Positions 46,046-55,185 of a stretch of DNA of 64,000 nucleotides are shown here, in pieces. The stretch comes from Flavisolibacter longurius (GTDB lineage: Bacteria; Bacteroidota; Bacteroidia; Chitinophagales; Chitinophagaceae), in assembly GCA_014163555.1 (NCBI GenBank), contig JACJGO010000029.1, positions 1 to 64,000 on the forward strand, given 5' to 3'. The notes below the pieces were generated by a model, which saw only the letters and a list, made by a program, of their open reading frames with translations, searched no databases and was not told the DNA's origin. Position numbers and translations under genes: made by a program. Every line of letters starts with the position of its first letter. The first letter of the stretch is position 1.

Positions 46046-46662
46046 TGTGGTCCTGTGCACAAAATTTGCACAAAAAAATACTATGGCGGTACGCTGTGTC
46101 GGTTTTCCAGTGCAAAACTCTCGAGCATTCCGTTTTTGGTGGCCTTGGCCCTTACATACCGAGGTTTTCAAATTCTTTTCTAAGCATAGGGTTCCGCCAA
46201 TTGGTCTACCACTACTTCATCTTAAAATTTATGATATTCAAACGTTAGCTGCAGCCTACTGTTGATAGCAAATAGCAATCTTATGTGGTTGTCTGTCCTC
46301 GACGACATTTTTCAAAGTGCGGATATGGATGAAGGCCGTGCGCAAAGTGCAAGAAATCAAATAGGTCAGAAACCGTGGACAGTCTCCGAAAGCTAATGCT
46401 CTCTCCTCTCTCTCACCAACAAAATATCTTATTTATTAGAAATTCCCGGCAGCAGCGCCACAGACATTGTGTATTTCTCGAATACTTCGCGCCGTTCATT
46501 TGAAAGACCCAAGGCATAGCAAATATGCCTGCATATACAGGCAGTTCGATTGTCTATCAATAAACTCCTGAAACTTTTCACATGTTTAATACGGCTTTGC
46601 TTTGGGCTCTCCAAATGAACAGGTAACCAGAAATGTAACCACATTTAAAAATTGATAGCTAC
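46046..46662. other. Stretch without a recognisable gene
   Basis: About 600 bases with a GTGCACAAAATTTGCACAAAA motif (46055-46075) near the terminator. Short frames on both strands lack family resemblance, and no integrase could be reconstructed here even though the tRNA-like end would make one expected. The similar stretch 45396-45956 also has no gene I can support. Confidence 0.35.
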
Positions 46663-48273
46663 TTAGGGTGTTTCACCTATAAAGCTAAAAAGCTCACCAA
46701 CATCTAAGACATTGTACCATTCCTCGTAAACGTTACAGAGCCTTGTCACTACGGCTGCTAAATGAGCCTCAATCATCTCTGTATCTCCGTCATTGACACG
46801 CCTGTCAATCTTGCTCCAGAATGCCCAATCACTATTCTCTTTTACAAAACTATCCTCTCGAACATCAATTTTTCGTTCCTCGTCAACAAGTCTTTTACTG
46901 GGAGAATAGATGTTGCCCTCTCGTCTGTTTTCTTCCAAGGAGAGGGCTCTGAAGTTGCCAATCGTCCATGTCCAATGCCGGGTGTTTAAATTAATGTTCT
47001 GTTGGTAATACACCCAACTTTCCGGATAAATATGGTCCCAATCCCAAGGTCGGTTGGTGTCTTCTAATTCTCCCATCTGATTAAACTCAGGAAACGTTCC
47101 GTTCAGGTAATGACGTTGAGCAAAAAGCAGCAAGGAGCGGTTCCAAAACAGCTTACTCCTGAATGTGCCCCATATCTCACGGGCGATATTGATCCTCTCT
47201 AATACGTCACCTTCTGTAGTGAAAAGAGTAGCTATCTCTTTCATCACAGGACCATTATCCTCTGGGCGAACATCTCCCCATAAAACAAATTTGGAGTCAC
47301 TAACAACAGCTTGTTGCAAGTAGTTTCGTAGTGCATCCGGTGAAACCAACGGATACATGATGTATTCAGGACTATTGCGATAAGGAAAACTCAAAATCTC
47401 CCTACTCCAAAAATCCCGCTCAACAAGAGAAGGCCAAATTTTTCGAACATACTTTGCATTGTCTCTACCAAACCATGTGAGGGCTGTAAAGGCGGCTAAT
47501 ATTCTCTTACGTTCTTCGCTTGTTGGTTCGTGGTCGTTGATTTGAACCCATCGGAGAAGCAACAAAAACAATTCTGATGAACTTTTTACCAATGACTTAA
47601 GTAAAACTGGCGGCACAGCAAAATCAGCTTTCGAGCGCAAAATGGTAAAAGCTTTTGAAAAAATATTTTCAGCAGGACTATCACTGTCGCTTCCAATAAG
47701 CTGCCTTAGTCCAAGTTTGAAATCTGCATCCTGAATTCTTTTCCGAAACTCGTTCACACTCATTGGCACCGGATAATGCCCATTATTCATCGAAGCAAAT
47801 GTCAGCCTGGCAACAAGGGAAATCACTGTTGATGGCGCAATAAAATTGGCACTTATTTTTTCAACCAGTTGTTTTGCTTCTGGAAAGGAAGCTTTGTAGA
47901 TTGAATACATTAGTTCCTCACCGGCAATTCTTGTTCCTGATGAGTTCAGCCGTACAAAAAGCGTTGGGTCACCTCCTTCTTCATCATCAGCTGATTTCAG
48001 CACTTCTCCTTTTACAACAATGCCGGGCAGAGACATTTCTTCCAATCCTTGAATCGCAGAATAAATGGAAATTCCGTCGAGCTTGATCATCTTATTACGC
48101 TGATGGCTGAGCAACAAAATCATTGACAATGAACCCTTTTCCTGATTAAGGTTTAACGGAATTGGGTGATCACAGCCTGTGCAATTTCCATACAACCTAG
48201 CATTGCTGTCAGACAACGGCAAAAGAGGAGGCAGCCGGTGCCCGCTGACCGGCAAGATGTTCAATTGTATCAC
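46663..48273 (-). CDS. DUF262/DUF1524 (GmrSD-like) protein, probably 5'-truncated
   Basis: A 536-aa protein. Residues about 106-130 show the DUF262 second half (LFVRLNSSGTRIAGEELMYSIYK), and about 410-460 contain the DUF1524 HNH-type site: WDWDHIYPESW, then an N-rich stretch with WTIGNFRALSLEENRREG. Two-domain GmrSD-type proteins use DUF262 for nucleotide-dependent control and DUF1524 for cleavage of modified DNA. The diagnostic DGQQR motif of the N-terminal DUF262 part is not present. The frame starts with GTG 48273, just after a TGA and about 80 bp from the divergent mobilisation gene, so about 150 N-terminal residues seem to be missing. It may be non-functional. Confidence 0.6.
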   Translation of the reverse strand: MIQLNILPVSGHRLPPLLPLSDSNARLYGNCTGCDHPIPLNLNQEKGSLSMILLLSHQRNKMIKLDGISIYSAIQGLEEMSLPGIVVKGEVLKSADDEEGGDPTLFVRLNSSGTRIAGEELMYSIYKASFPEAKQLVEKISANFIAPSTVISLVARLTFASMNNGHYPVPMSVNEFRKRIQDADFKLGLRQLIGSDSDSPAENIFSKAFTILRSKADFAVPPVLLKSLVKSSSELFLLLLRWVQINDHEPTSEERKRILAAFTALTWFGRDNAKYVRKIWPSLVERDFWSREILSFPYRNSPEYIMYPLVSPDALRNYLQQAVVSDSKFVLWGDVRPEDNGPVMKEIATLFTTEGDVLERINIAREIWGTFRSKLFWNRSLLLFAQRHYLNGTFPEFNQMGELEDTNRPWDWDHIYPESWVYYQQNINLNTRHWTWTIGNFRALSLEENRREGNIYSPSKRLVDEERKIDVREDSFVKENSDWAFWSKIDRRVNDGDTEMIEAHLAAVVTRLCNVYEEWYNVLDVGELFSFIGETP

Positions 48274-48354
48274 GAATTGTTTTTCCCTTCACTCGGAACT
48301 CGTTTCGGGTGAATTCTAAGACATTAAAAACAAAAACGTGAAAGAGGTATTGTG

Positions 48355-48750
48355 ATGAAAGAAACAAAAAAACAAGTGCGCAACAAGTGGCTGCACATCC
48401 GGCTAAATGAAACCGAGTACAGAACCATCAGCAGCTATCACCAAAAGACAACGTGCAAAGAACTGAGCAACTATGCCCGCAGTGTACTGCTCAGAAAACC
48501 CGTCACTATCAACCACCGCAACCAATCCGCAGATGAAATTTTGACAGAGATGATCCGGCTTAAAAATGAGCTAAGTGCGATTGGCAACAACTTCAATCAG
48601 GCCGTTCACAAACTGCACACACTGGATACAACACCAGAGGTAAAACTGTGGGTACTGATGAGTGAAAGCCAGCGGGCCACGCTGCTGAAAAAGACCGAAG
48701 AAATCAAGGTACGGATGAACGAAATCTACGAGCAATGGTTGCAAAAATAA
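48355..48750 (+). CDS. Mobilisation (relaxosome) protein, MobA/MobC-like
   Basis: Using the ATG at 48355 gives 131 aa: a basic ribbon-helix-helix-like start (RNKWLHIRLNETEYRTI) followed by SNYARSVLLRKPVT and a helical IGNNFNQAVHKLH motif. This is the pattern of Bacteroidetes mobilisation proteins that bind oriT and help the relaxase. Its stop overlaps the relaxase start by 16 bp, a normal coupling in mob operons. oriT is expected just upstream, but I did not find a clear nick motif. Confidence 0.85.
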   Translation: MKETKKQVRNKWLHIRLNETEYRTISSYHQKTTCKELSNYARSVLLRKPVTINHRNQSADEILTEMIRLKNELSAIGNNFNQAVHKLHTLDTTPEVKLWVLMSESQRATLLKKTEEIKVRMNEIYEQWLQK

Positions 48751-50027
48751 CAACGCCTGGTTCCATTTCGAAGGCGCTTAACTATAACGAAAAGAAAGTC
48801 CATAAAGGGGTGGCAACGTGCCTCTATGCAGGCAATTTCCTGAAGGATGCCTGCGCCCTGAATTTTAGTGAAAAGCTCCACCGGTTCAAAGCCTTAAATG
48901 AGCTGAATACAAGAGCAAAAACCAACACCCTTCACATTTCGTTGAACTTCGATCCAACGGAAAATTTTTCGCAAGAAAAGCTGGTCCAGATTGCTACCAC
49001 CTATTTAGCAAAAATCGGTTTTGGCGATCAGCCTTGCCTTGTCTATGAACACCGGGATGCCGGCCATCCGCATATTCATATTGTCACCACCACCATTCAG
49101 GAGAACGGAAGGCGAATCAACACTTACAACATTGGCAAGAACCAGTCGCAGAAAGCCCGAAAAGAGCTAGAAGAAGCATTTGGACTGGTAAGGGCCAGTG
49201 GCAAGAAAACAGTGCAAAAAGAGGGGGATGACCTGCTCGCAATACAGAAAATCAGGTATGGCAAAACCGATTCAAAAAGAGCTATCACAAACGTCTTACA
49301 CAACGTTTTGCATCACTATCACTATACTTCACTGGCTGAATTAAATGCCGTGCTAAAGCTTTATAATATGACTGCCGATGCAGGAGCAGAAGGTAGCCGC
49401 ATCCACCGGAACCATGGACTTCTTTACCGGATACTTGACGAGAGAGGTCAGGCCATCGGCGTTCCCATTAAAGCAAGTTCCATTGCCTTTAAACCAACGC
49501 TCCCTTATTTAGAACTACAATTCAAAAAAGGCAAAGTGACAAGAGAGCCGTTTAGTCAGAAACTAAAAACAGCTATTGACTTTCAACTTTACCAAAAGCC
49601 AAAAGATTTAGAGGAGTTTGTGCATCGGCTTAAAAGTGAAAAAGTAACAGTTACGCTCAGAAAAAACGCACAGGAGGGGGTGTACGGCCTGACCTACATA
49701 GACCACCGCACAAAGGCCGTTTTCAACGGCAGCGATCTTGGAAAAGAGTACAGCGCCGCCGGCATTCAGAAGCGTATTCTGGAGGGGGTCCAGAAATCTG
49801 AAAACAAGGGAGCCAACCTCCTTCAGAAAACCTCCTCTGCTTCTCTCCTACACAGTGGAAAAGACGCAGGAAAGCAGCCTACAGAAAAGTTGGCTAATGA
49901 GAAGGCAAACACCGAAAACCGTTCCTCCGACCTGCTCCATCAGCTCCTGAAAAATGAAAAAGAGATGGAAAACGTACCCTATGAATTTAGGAAAAAGAAG
50001 AGGCCTGGCGGCGGACTTCATCAATAA
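48735..50027 (+). CDS. MOBP-type relaxase (mobilisation nuclease)
   Basis: A 430-aa relaxase. The N-terminal domain has the candidate catalytic Tyr in ALNYNEKKV (about residue 17) and the metal-binding His triad in AGHPHIHIVTTTI (about 110-122), the HUH-like relaxase signature. This enzyme nicks oriT and leads the strand into the recipient. The C-terminal 150 residues are Lys/Ser-rich and probably contact the coupling protein. The frame is complete and all catalytic positions are seen. The coupling-protein gene follows 17 bp downstream. Confidence 0.9.
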   Translation: MVAKITTPGSISKALNYNEKKVHKGVATCLYAGNFLKDACALNFSEKLHRFKALNELNTRAKTNTLHISLNFDPTENFSQEKLVQIATTYLAKIGFGDQPCLVYEHRDAGHPHIHIVTTTIQENGRRINTYNIGKNQSQKARKELEEAFGLVRASGKKTVQKEGDDLLAIQKIRYGKTDSKRAITNVLHNVLHHYHYTSLAELNAVLKLYNMTADAGAEGSRIHRNHGLLYRILDERGQAIGVPIKASSIAFKPTLPYLELQFKKGKVTREPFSQKLKTAIDFQLYQKPKDLEEFVHRLKSEKVTVTLRKNAQEGVYGLTYIDHRTKAVFNGSDLGKEYSAAGIQKRILEGVQKSENKGANLLQKTSSASLLHSGKDAGKQPTEKLANEKANTENRSSDLLHQLLKNEKEMENVPYEFRKKKRPGGGLHQ

Positions 50028-50044
50028 ACAAAACAATTTTTGTT

Positions 50045-52006
50045 ATGCATACAGGAACTGGAGAAAACGAAAACGGACTAAAAAAGATCATAGATTTTAC
50101 ACGGCTGGGAGGCCTGTTTATCCTGCTGCTCCATTTTTATTACGTGTGCTACGGCGCTTTTCACCAGTGGTCACTCACCAGTGAGCTGTCCGACAGATTA
50201 CTCGGGAATATTAGCCGCACAGGATTATTTAAATCGAGCTATTTCACAAAAGCGCTTTCCTTGATTTTGCTCCTGATTTCCCTCATTGGCGCAAAAGGAA
50301 AAAAGACAGAGACGATCCAAAAGTCCTCTGTCATTACGCATCTTGCCCTCGGCTGTTTCTTGTACTGGTGCAGTTCTATTTTACTTAAGATTTCCGGAAA
50401 TGCAGAGACGATTGCTGTTCTGTACATGACGGTAACCGTAATAGGTTTTCTGCTGGTTTTAACAGGTGGCACCCGGCTTTCCCGCCTCATTCAATTACAA
50501 ATGGGTAAGGACATTTTTAATGAACTTAATGAGACCTTTCCACAGGAAGAACGCCTGCTCCAAAATGAGTTCTCTATAAATCTTCCGGCACAGTACAACC
50601 TGAAAGGAAGAGTACGAAGGAGCTGGATCAATGTGATCAATCCGTTTCGGGGATTACTGGTGACCGGAACACCAGGTTCGGGCAAATCATATTTCGTAAT
50701 TCAGCATGTCATCCGGCAGCATATCCAAAAGGGCTTTGCCATGCTGGTTTACGACTTCAAATATGATGACCTGTCCAGGATTGCCTATAATACGCTGAAG
50801 AAAAATGGGCACGCCTACAAAGTGGCGCCGGCCTTCTACGTGATCAATTTTGATGACCTTTCCCGCTCTCACCGCTGCAATCCGTTGGACCCTTCCACGA
50901 TGTACGATATAACCGATGCGACGGAATCGGCCCGGTCTATCCTCCTGGGCCTGAACAAGGAATGGATCACCAAGCAAGGGGACTTTTTTGTGGAGTCACC
51001 TATTAATTTTCTGACGGCTATTATTTGGTTCTTGAAAAAGTATAACGATGGAAAATATTGCACATTGCCCCATGTGATTGAACTGATGCAGGTCTCGTAT
51101 GAAAAGCTCTTTCCTATACTCCGGACAGAAAAAGAAATTGAAGTGCTCATTAACCCTTTTATCTCGGCTTACCAGAACAAAGCGGCGGAGCAGTTGGAAG
51201 GCCAGATTGCTTCTGCCAAAATAGGCATGGCCCGCCTCTCCTCTCCACAACTTTATTGGGTGATGAGTGGCAATGACTTTACCCTTGATATCAACAATCC
51301 AGAAGCGCCAAAGCTGCTTTGCCTCGCCAACAATCCACAAAAGGGTCAGGTTTTTGGAGCTGTGTTATCGCTTTATGTGAACCGGATCATTAAGCTGGTA
51401 AACAAAAAAGAGCAGCTTAAATGCAGCCTAGTATTCGATGAATTTCCCACTATTTTCATCAACGGGATTGACAGCCTGATTGCCACAGCCCGGTCCAATA
51501 AAGTGGCTACTTGTTTAGGTTTACAAGACTTAAGCCAGCTAAAAAAAGATTACGGAGCAGAGGAGGCAGCAGTTATCATGAACATAGCCGGAAATATTAT
51601 TTCCGGGCAGGTGGTCGGTGATACGGCCAAACATCTGTCGGAGCGGTTCGGTAAGATTGTACAGGTCAAAGAAAGTGTCTCCATAAACCGAACCGATACC
51701 TCTGTAAGCAAGTCAAGTCAGCTTGATTTTGCGGTACCAGCATCCAAAATAGCAGGGCTTTCATCGGGTGAATTTGTAGGTATGGTGGCCGACGATCCGG
51801 ATCAGCCGATTAAGCTGAAAACCTTCCATGCCGCTATTATCAATGACCACATTCAATTGAAGAAGGAGCAGGCAACCCTTAAGAAGATACCGACGGTTAA
51901 AACTGTTGCAAACACCGAGCTGACAGCAAATTACTTCCTTATTAAAAAGGATATTGAAAAACTCATTGAAACGGAACTGGAAATCTTGTTGAATACAATT
52001 GGGTAA
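50045..52006 (+). CDS. Type IV coupling protein (MobC/TraG-VirD4 family)
   Basis: A 653-aa protein with two to four N-terminal transmembrane helices (to about residue 140), then a RecA-like ATPase. Walker A is TGTPGSGKSYF (about 207-217), Walker B SLVFDEFPTIF (about 462), with a QDLSQLKKDYG stretch after it. It docks the relaxase-DNA complex to the secretion channel. Gene order mobA-relaxase-coupling protein is standard for Bacteroidetes elements, here divergent from the tra operon. The C-terminal 60 residues are charged and variable. No lesion is seen. Confidence 0.9.
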   Translation: MHTGTGENENGLKKIIDFTRLGGLFILLLHFYYVCYGAFHQWSLTSELSDRLLGNISRTGLFKSSYFTKALSLILLLISLIGAKGKKTETIQKSSVITHLALGCFLYWCSSILLKISGNAETIAVLYMTVTVIGFLLVLTGGTRLSRLIQLQMGKDIFNELNETFPQEERLLQNEFSINLPAQYNLKGRVRRSWINVINPFRGLLVTGTPGSGKSYFVIQHVIRQHIQKGFAMLVYDFKYDDLSRIAYNTLKKNGHAYKVAPAFYVINFDDLSRSHRCNPLDPSTMYDITDATESARSILLGLNKEWITKQGDFFVESPINFLTAIIWFLKKYNDGKYCTLPHVIELMQVSYEKLFPILRTEKEIEVLINPFISAYQNKAAEQLEGQIASAKIGMARLSSPQLYWVMSGNDFTLDINNPEAPKLLCLANNPQKGQVFGAVLSLYVNRIIKLVNKKEQLKCSLVFDEFPTIFINGIDSLIATARSNKVATCLGLQDLSQLKKDYGAEEAAVIMNIAGNIISGQVVGDTAKHLSERFGKIVQVKESVSINRTDTSVSKSSQLDFAVPASKIAGLSSGEFVGMVADDPDQPIKLKTFHAAIINDHIQLKKEQATLKKIPTVKTVANTELTANYFLIKKDIEKLIETELEILLNTIG

Positions 52007-52354
52007 GCGAAAAATGTTGTCGCAACTGCACTTTGATGTTGTGCCGGAAAAATGAATGTGTGTATTTCAATTTATACGCATAGACTAGGCAGCATGGCGA
52101 CCCTAATCCTGCTGTTCAATCTAGTGAATACTTTTCCTACAACATTGTCAACTAAACCACGAACGGTGTAGCCTGTGTTCGACCTCATTTAGTTCACTTC
52201 CACTGTGATGGTACTAGCTTCCACCCCCTAAACTGCACTGCCAATGGTTTTACCAGCATGTTTGCTTGTATGCACAACTCATTTACTTTCGTCTTCCCCC
52301 GAAACTTTTTTTGAGGACGAAAACCTACTTCAATCAATATAAATTATTTAGGAC
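52007..52354. other. Intergenic region before the nrdJ fragment
   Basis: About 350 bases without a gene between the coupling-protein gene and the truncated ribonucleotide reductase gene. It should include the former nrdJ promoter. No direct repeat, tRNA or integrase that would mark an element end is obvious. Confidence 0.35.
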
Positions 52355-53071
52355 ATGGCCAGTGCAAAAAAAACCACAACGAAAGGACTCCGGTTCACCC
52401 GGAAGTATACACGTGATGATATCAGCGTGTTTGACCAGTTTGAGTATGATTACCGTACATCCGTGATCCGTAACCCTAGCGGCGAAGTGGTATTTGAAAT
52501 GAACAACGTGGAAGTTCCCAAGCAGTGGAGCCAGATTGCCACTGACATCCTTGCCCAAAAATATTTTCGCAAAGCCGGCGTGCCGCAGCCTTATGGTTCG
52601 CTGGGCCGTGAAACTTCCGTAAAGCAGGTGGCTCACCGTATGGCCAACTGCTGGCGGGTATGGGGCGAACGCTATGGCTATTTTGCCTCTGAAAAAGACG
52701 CCCAGGTTTTTTACGAAGAACTGGTGTACTCGATCCTGAACCAGATGTGTGTACCCAACAGTCCGCAGTGGTTCAACACAGGCCTGCACGAAAGTTATGG
52801 CATCACCGGCAAGCCCCAGGGACACTATTTTGTGGACCAGGCAGATGGCCAACTGAAGAAATCAACATCGGCTTACGAGCGTCCGCAGCCCCATGCCTGT
52901 TTTATCCTGAGCATGGAGGATGACCTGGTAGGTGATGGTGGTATCATGGACCTCTGGGTTCGCGAAGCACGCATCTTTAAATATGGTTCGGGTGTCGGTA
53001 CCAACTACAGCAACATCCGCGGCGAAGGCGAAAAACTAAGCGGAGGTAGGATTTGTTGTGAAACGAAGTGA
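52355..53071 (+). pseudogene. nrdJ: 5' fragment of vitamin B12-dependent ribonucleotide reductase gene
   Basis: About 231 N-terminal residues match class II (adenosylcobalamin) ribonucleotide reductase: ATP-cone-less start, then VPNSPQWFNTG, QPHACFIL (a catalytic-core Cys), and FKYGSGVGTNYSNIRGEGEKLSGG. The match stops exactly after LSGG at about 53047, where the family continues into a GxSSGLMSFL core; here 7 unrelated residues and a stop follow. The full protein is usually well over 800 aa, so roughly three quarters is missing. The break coincides with a conserved, DNA-level attractive target. Either an island inserted here, or this is a duplicated stump. Its codons look more G+C-rich than the flanking DNA. 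Confidence 0.85.
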
Positions 53072-53486
53072 AACAAGTTGTTTTTGGTCGGGAAACAAAA
53101 TTTTTTTATGCCAAAATAAAAGTTTTTGCATACGGAATGCACAGGAACGGATACTGGACTGCATTGTATATTTTTTCACAGCAATTATCCACCAATGTGC
53201 ATATCTCTGGCCTTTTTTTTTCGATGAGGAAAGATACTTTCGTCTACCTCTGAAGCATAAACAATTGAATCAATTAGTTCACTGGCAAGCTTTCGAGAAC
53301 AGAAGTTCTTTACACAATGGTTTAAAAAGAACAGCCCCTGCGCTAACAGGAGCTGAATGAAATTTAAACACTGGGGTTTAAAAATGACAAAGCAATATTA
53401 CTGCACTCCTCTCCTGTTTCCAATTTCACTTTTCCACACCACTGAATAGAGAAGAAAATAAGTTTCGTTAACAAAATATTTGCAGC
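53072..53486. other. AT-rich gap after the nrdJ break
   Basis: About 415 bases with no gene I can support. Just after the break, a repeat of GTGAAAC-type words (GTGAAACGAAGTGAAACAA at 53056-53074) is present. No intein or intron features (homing nuclease, domain V) could be found, which argues against simple splicing of nrdJ. Confidence 0.35.
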
Positions 53487-53532
53487 TATTCAACTTTTTA
53501 GTTGAATAAATAGTCGAAAAATACTATTTTCG
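53487..53532 (+). promoter_or_regulatory. Paired palindromes abutting the toxin start
   Basis: Two inverted repeats: TATTCAACT-tttt-AGTTGAATA (53487-53508) and CGAAAA-atacta-TTTTCG (53515-53532). The second ends 1 bp before the ATG at 53534. Type II antitoxins commonly repress their own promoter by binding such operators, and the antitoxin here has an HTH. Assignment as operator is inference. Confidence 0.5.
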
Positions 53533-53533
53533 T

Positions 53534-53881
53534 ATGGAAAAGAGAAATGAAGTACAAAGCTTTCTTAACGATTTCAAGACAAAGCTGAAGATCTGGGGAG
53601 TTATCTTTCGGGACAATCGAAGCAAAAACTCCCAGTCTGTCCTGGATCTTGAAATCACAACAGAGCTGCGAACGCAGATATTAAGCGAGCTCCAGCTGGA
53701 AGACTTCTGTGAAGGCCCCATCGACGACACGCTTTATGGTGTCGCCTCCATGTGGGTGTTCGGCAAGCTCGTAAAAAAGAAAGAGATCTACATTAAGATC
53801 TCGATGGGGCGACCAGGGTCGCAGACAATCTGTATTTCATTTCATGTGGCAGAACGGAAAATGAAGTATTTCTTTAAATGA
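53534..53881 (+). CDS. MqsR/RelE-like toxin
   Basis: A 115-aa small basic protein. The second half has LEDFCEGPIDDTLYGVASMWVFGK, a KKEIYIKISMG strand and TICISFHVAERKM, the pattern annotated as MqsR-family toxins in Bacteroidota (a RelE-like mRNase fold). It starts directly behind the operator palindromes and ends 7 bp before its antitoxin gene. Toxin-first order is seen in mqsRA. The catalytic residues of this branch are not certain from sequence. Confidence 0.75.
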   Translation: MEKRNEVQSFLNDFKTKLKIWGVIFRDNRSKNSQSVLDLEITTELRTQILSELQLEDFCEGPIDDTLYGVASMWVFGKLVKKKEIYIKISMGRPGSQTICISFHVAERKMKYFFK

Positions 53882-53888
53882 TTAATGT

Positions 53889-54896
53889 ATGAAAAGTCCT
53901 CTGACAGGTAAAGACATGCCAATTGTGAAAGAGGAAAGATCGCTTGCGTATAGGAAGGAAGAATTCAAGGTGGTGTACCACGTGTACAGGTGCGGGGACA
54001 CGGACGAAGAATTTACGGATGATGCACTGGACAACCTCAATCTGGCGCAGGTGTATAATCAGTACAGGGCTAAGTACGGCATCCCGTCGGCAGATGAAAT
54101 AAAAAGAATCAGGGAAAGCTACGGCCTAAGTGCTGCCAAGATGAGTGAAGTGCTGGGATTTGGTGCGAATGTCTATAGGCAATATGAATCAGGGGAGATC
54201 CCATCTGTAACGAACGGCAGATTAATTAGACTTGCCGCTGATCCGAAAGAATTTAAAAAGCTGCTGGAAATAGGTAAGAATGCGTTGGAGGAGCATGAAT
54301 ACCGGAGAGTATCAAAAAAAATAGAAGAAGCGGTAAGCGGGTGGGATGTGATTGATGAAATCATCGAAGACCGCATGTTCCATTCAAAGGTACCTAATGA
54401 GTTTAATGGCTACCAAGCGCCGGACATCAATAAGATTGGTGCAATGGTAAAGTTCTTTGCACAAACAGTGCACCCTTTCACAACCGCTCTGAACAAACTG
54501 ATGTTTTACGCTGACTTTGGTCATTACAAACGGTATGGCGTCAGCATCAGCGGTTTAAAATACCATGCAATTCAACGCGGCCCGGTCCCAGTGAACTATG
54601 GCAGCATCTATAATCAGCTCTACAATCTGCAGTATATAACTGTAGAAGAGATAGAGTTTGAAGACTTTGTTGGTGAAAAGTTTCATCATGCCGGTGAACC
54701 TATCAGCTTAGAAGCAATAGCATCTCCGTTCAATGATGCAGAAAAGGAGACCCTGAAGATGGTGGTAGATACACTCGGTAAAATGAAAACAAAGCAACTG
54801 GTCAATCTTAGTCATGAAGAAGATGGTTGGAAAGACAACAATGAAAGTTTTGAACAAATCAGTTATCAATATGCTTTTGATTTAAAGGCGATTTGA
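53889..54896 (+). CDS. Xre-Panacea (DUF4065) antitoxin with MqsA-like N-terminus
   Basis: A 335-aa protein with three parts. Residues 1-50 are a beta-rich module like the MqsA toxin-binding domain, but without the paired zinc cysteines (only Cys36 remains). Residues about 60-115 form an Xre helix-turn-helix (IKRIRESYGLSAAKMSEVLG followed by YRQYESGEIP). Residues about 190-300 form a Panacea/DUF4065 domain (NKLMFYADFGHYKRYGVSISGLKYHAIQRGPVP). Panacea domains act as broadly compatible antitoxins in PanAT systems. It is the second gene of the operon, 7 bp after the toxin. Confidence 0.82.
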   Translation: MKSPLTGKDMPIVKEERSLAYRKEEFKVVYHVYRCGDTDEEFTDDALDNLNLAQVYNQYRAKYGIPSADEIKRIRESYGLSAAKMSEVLGFGANVYRQYESGEIPSVTNGRLIRLAADPKEFKKLLEIGKNALEEHEYRRVSKKIEEAVSGWDVIDEIIEDRMFHSKVPNEFNGYQAPDINKIGAMVKFFAQTVHPFTTALNKLMFYADFGHYKRYGVSISGLKYHAIQRGPVPVNYGSIYNQLYNLQYITVEEIEFEDFVGEKFHHAGEPISLEAIASPFNDAEKETLKMVVDTLGKMKTKQLVNLSHEEDGWKDNNESFEQISYQYAFDLKAI

Positions 54897-54931
54897 GAGC
54901 AGTTCTTTGAATAAGGTTACTATAAAGAGAA

Positions 54932-54966
54932 AACCCCTAAAAGTTCTTGCAAAACTTAAAGGGGTT
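54932..54966. terminator. Hairpin after the toxin-antitoxin operon
   Basis: AACCCC-TAAAAGTT and AACTTAAA-GGGGTT form an imperfect stem about 35 bp after the antitoxin stop. On the minus strand it is followed by a T-rich run; on the plus strand it is not, so it may act in either direction or insulate the two operons. Confidence 0.45.
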
Positions 54967-55185
54967 CAGGAAAGAGTTACGCAAGTTTGCTCGATCCTTA
55001 GTTGGTTTTTTGTTCTACCGCAAATGTAGGGGTTGTTTTCAATTAAACTACTCCTAGATTTTGCGAAAGCATCATCTGCACATTTTCTACTACCAACCTT
55101 CTCTTTATCAAGCTTGCCGGCTTTACGGCCTATCCGCAGCTACGCTGATAGTGGGCCTTTTTCAAACTATTCAATCTAAACCGTT
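54967..55185. promoter_or_regulatory. Leader of the ubiquitin-like operon
   Basis: About 220 bases upstream of the 57-aa gene that must hold the promoter of the plus-strand operon. A weak hairpin (GGCC...GGGCC with TATC...GATA inside, 55127-55156) with T5 after it could be a terminator or attenuator. No Bacteroidetes -33/-7 pair could be fixed with confidence. Confidence 0.3.

Noticed and set aside
46055-46260. Possible integrase start after the tRNA-like end
   Set aside because: No Arg-His-Arg-Tyr motifs of tyrosine recombinases can be recovered in any frame.
53058-53360. Plus frame after the nrdJ break
   Set aside because: Low-complexity and aromatic, no motif. I considered an intron or intein of nrdJ, but saw no homing nuclease or splice motifs.
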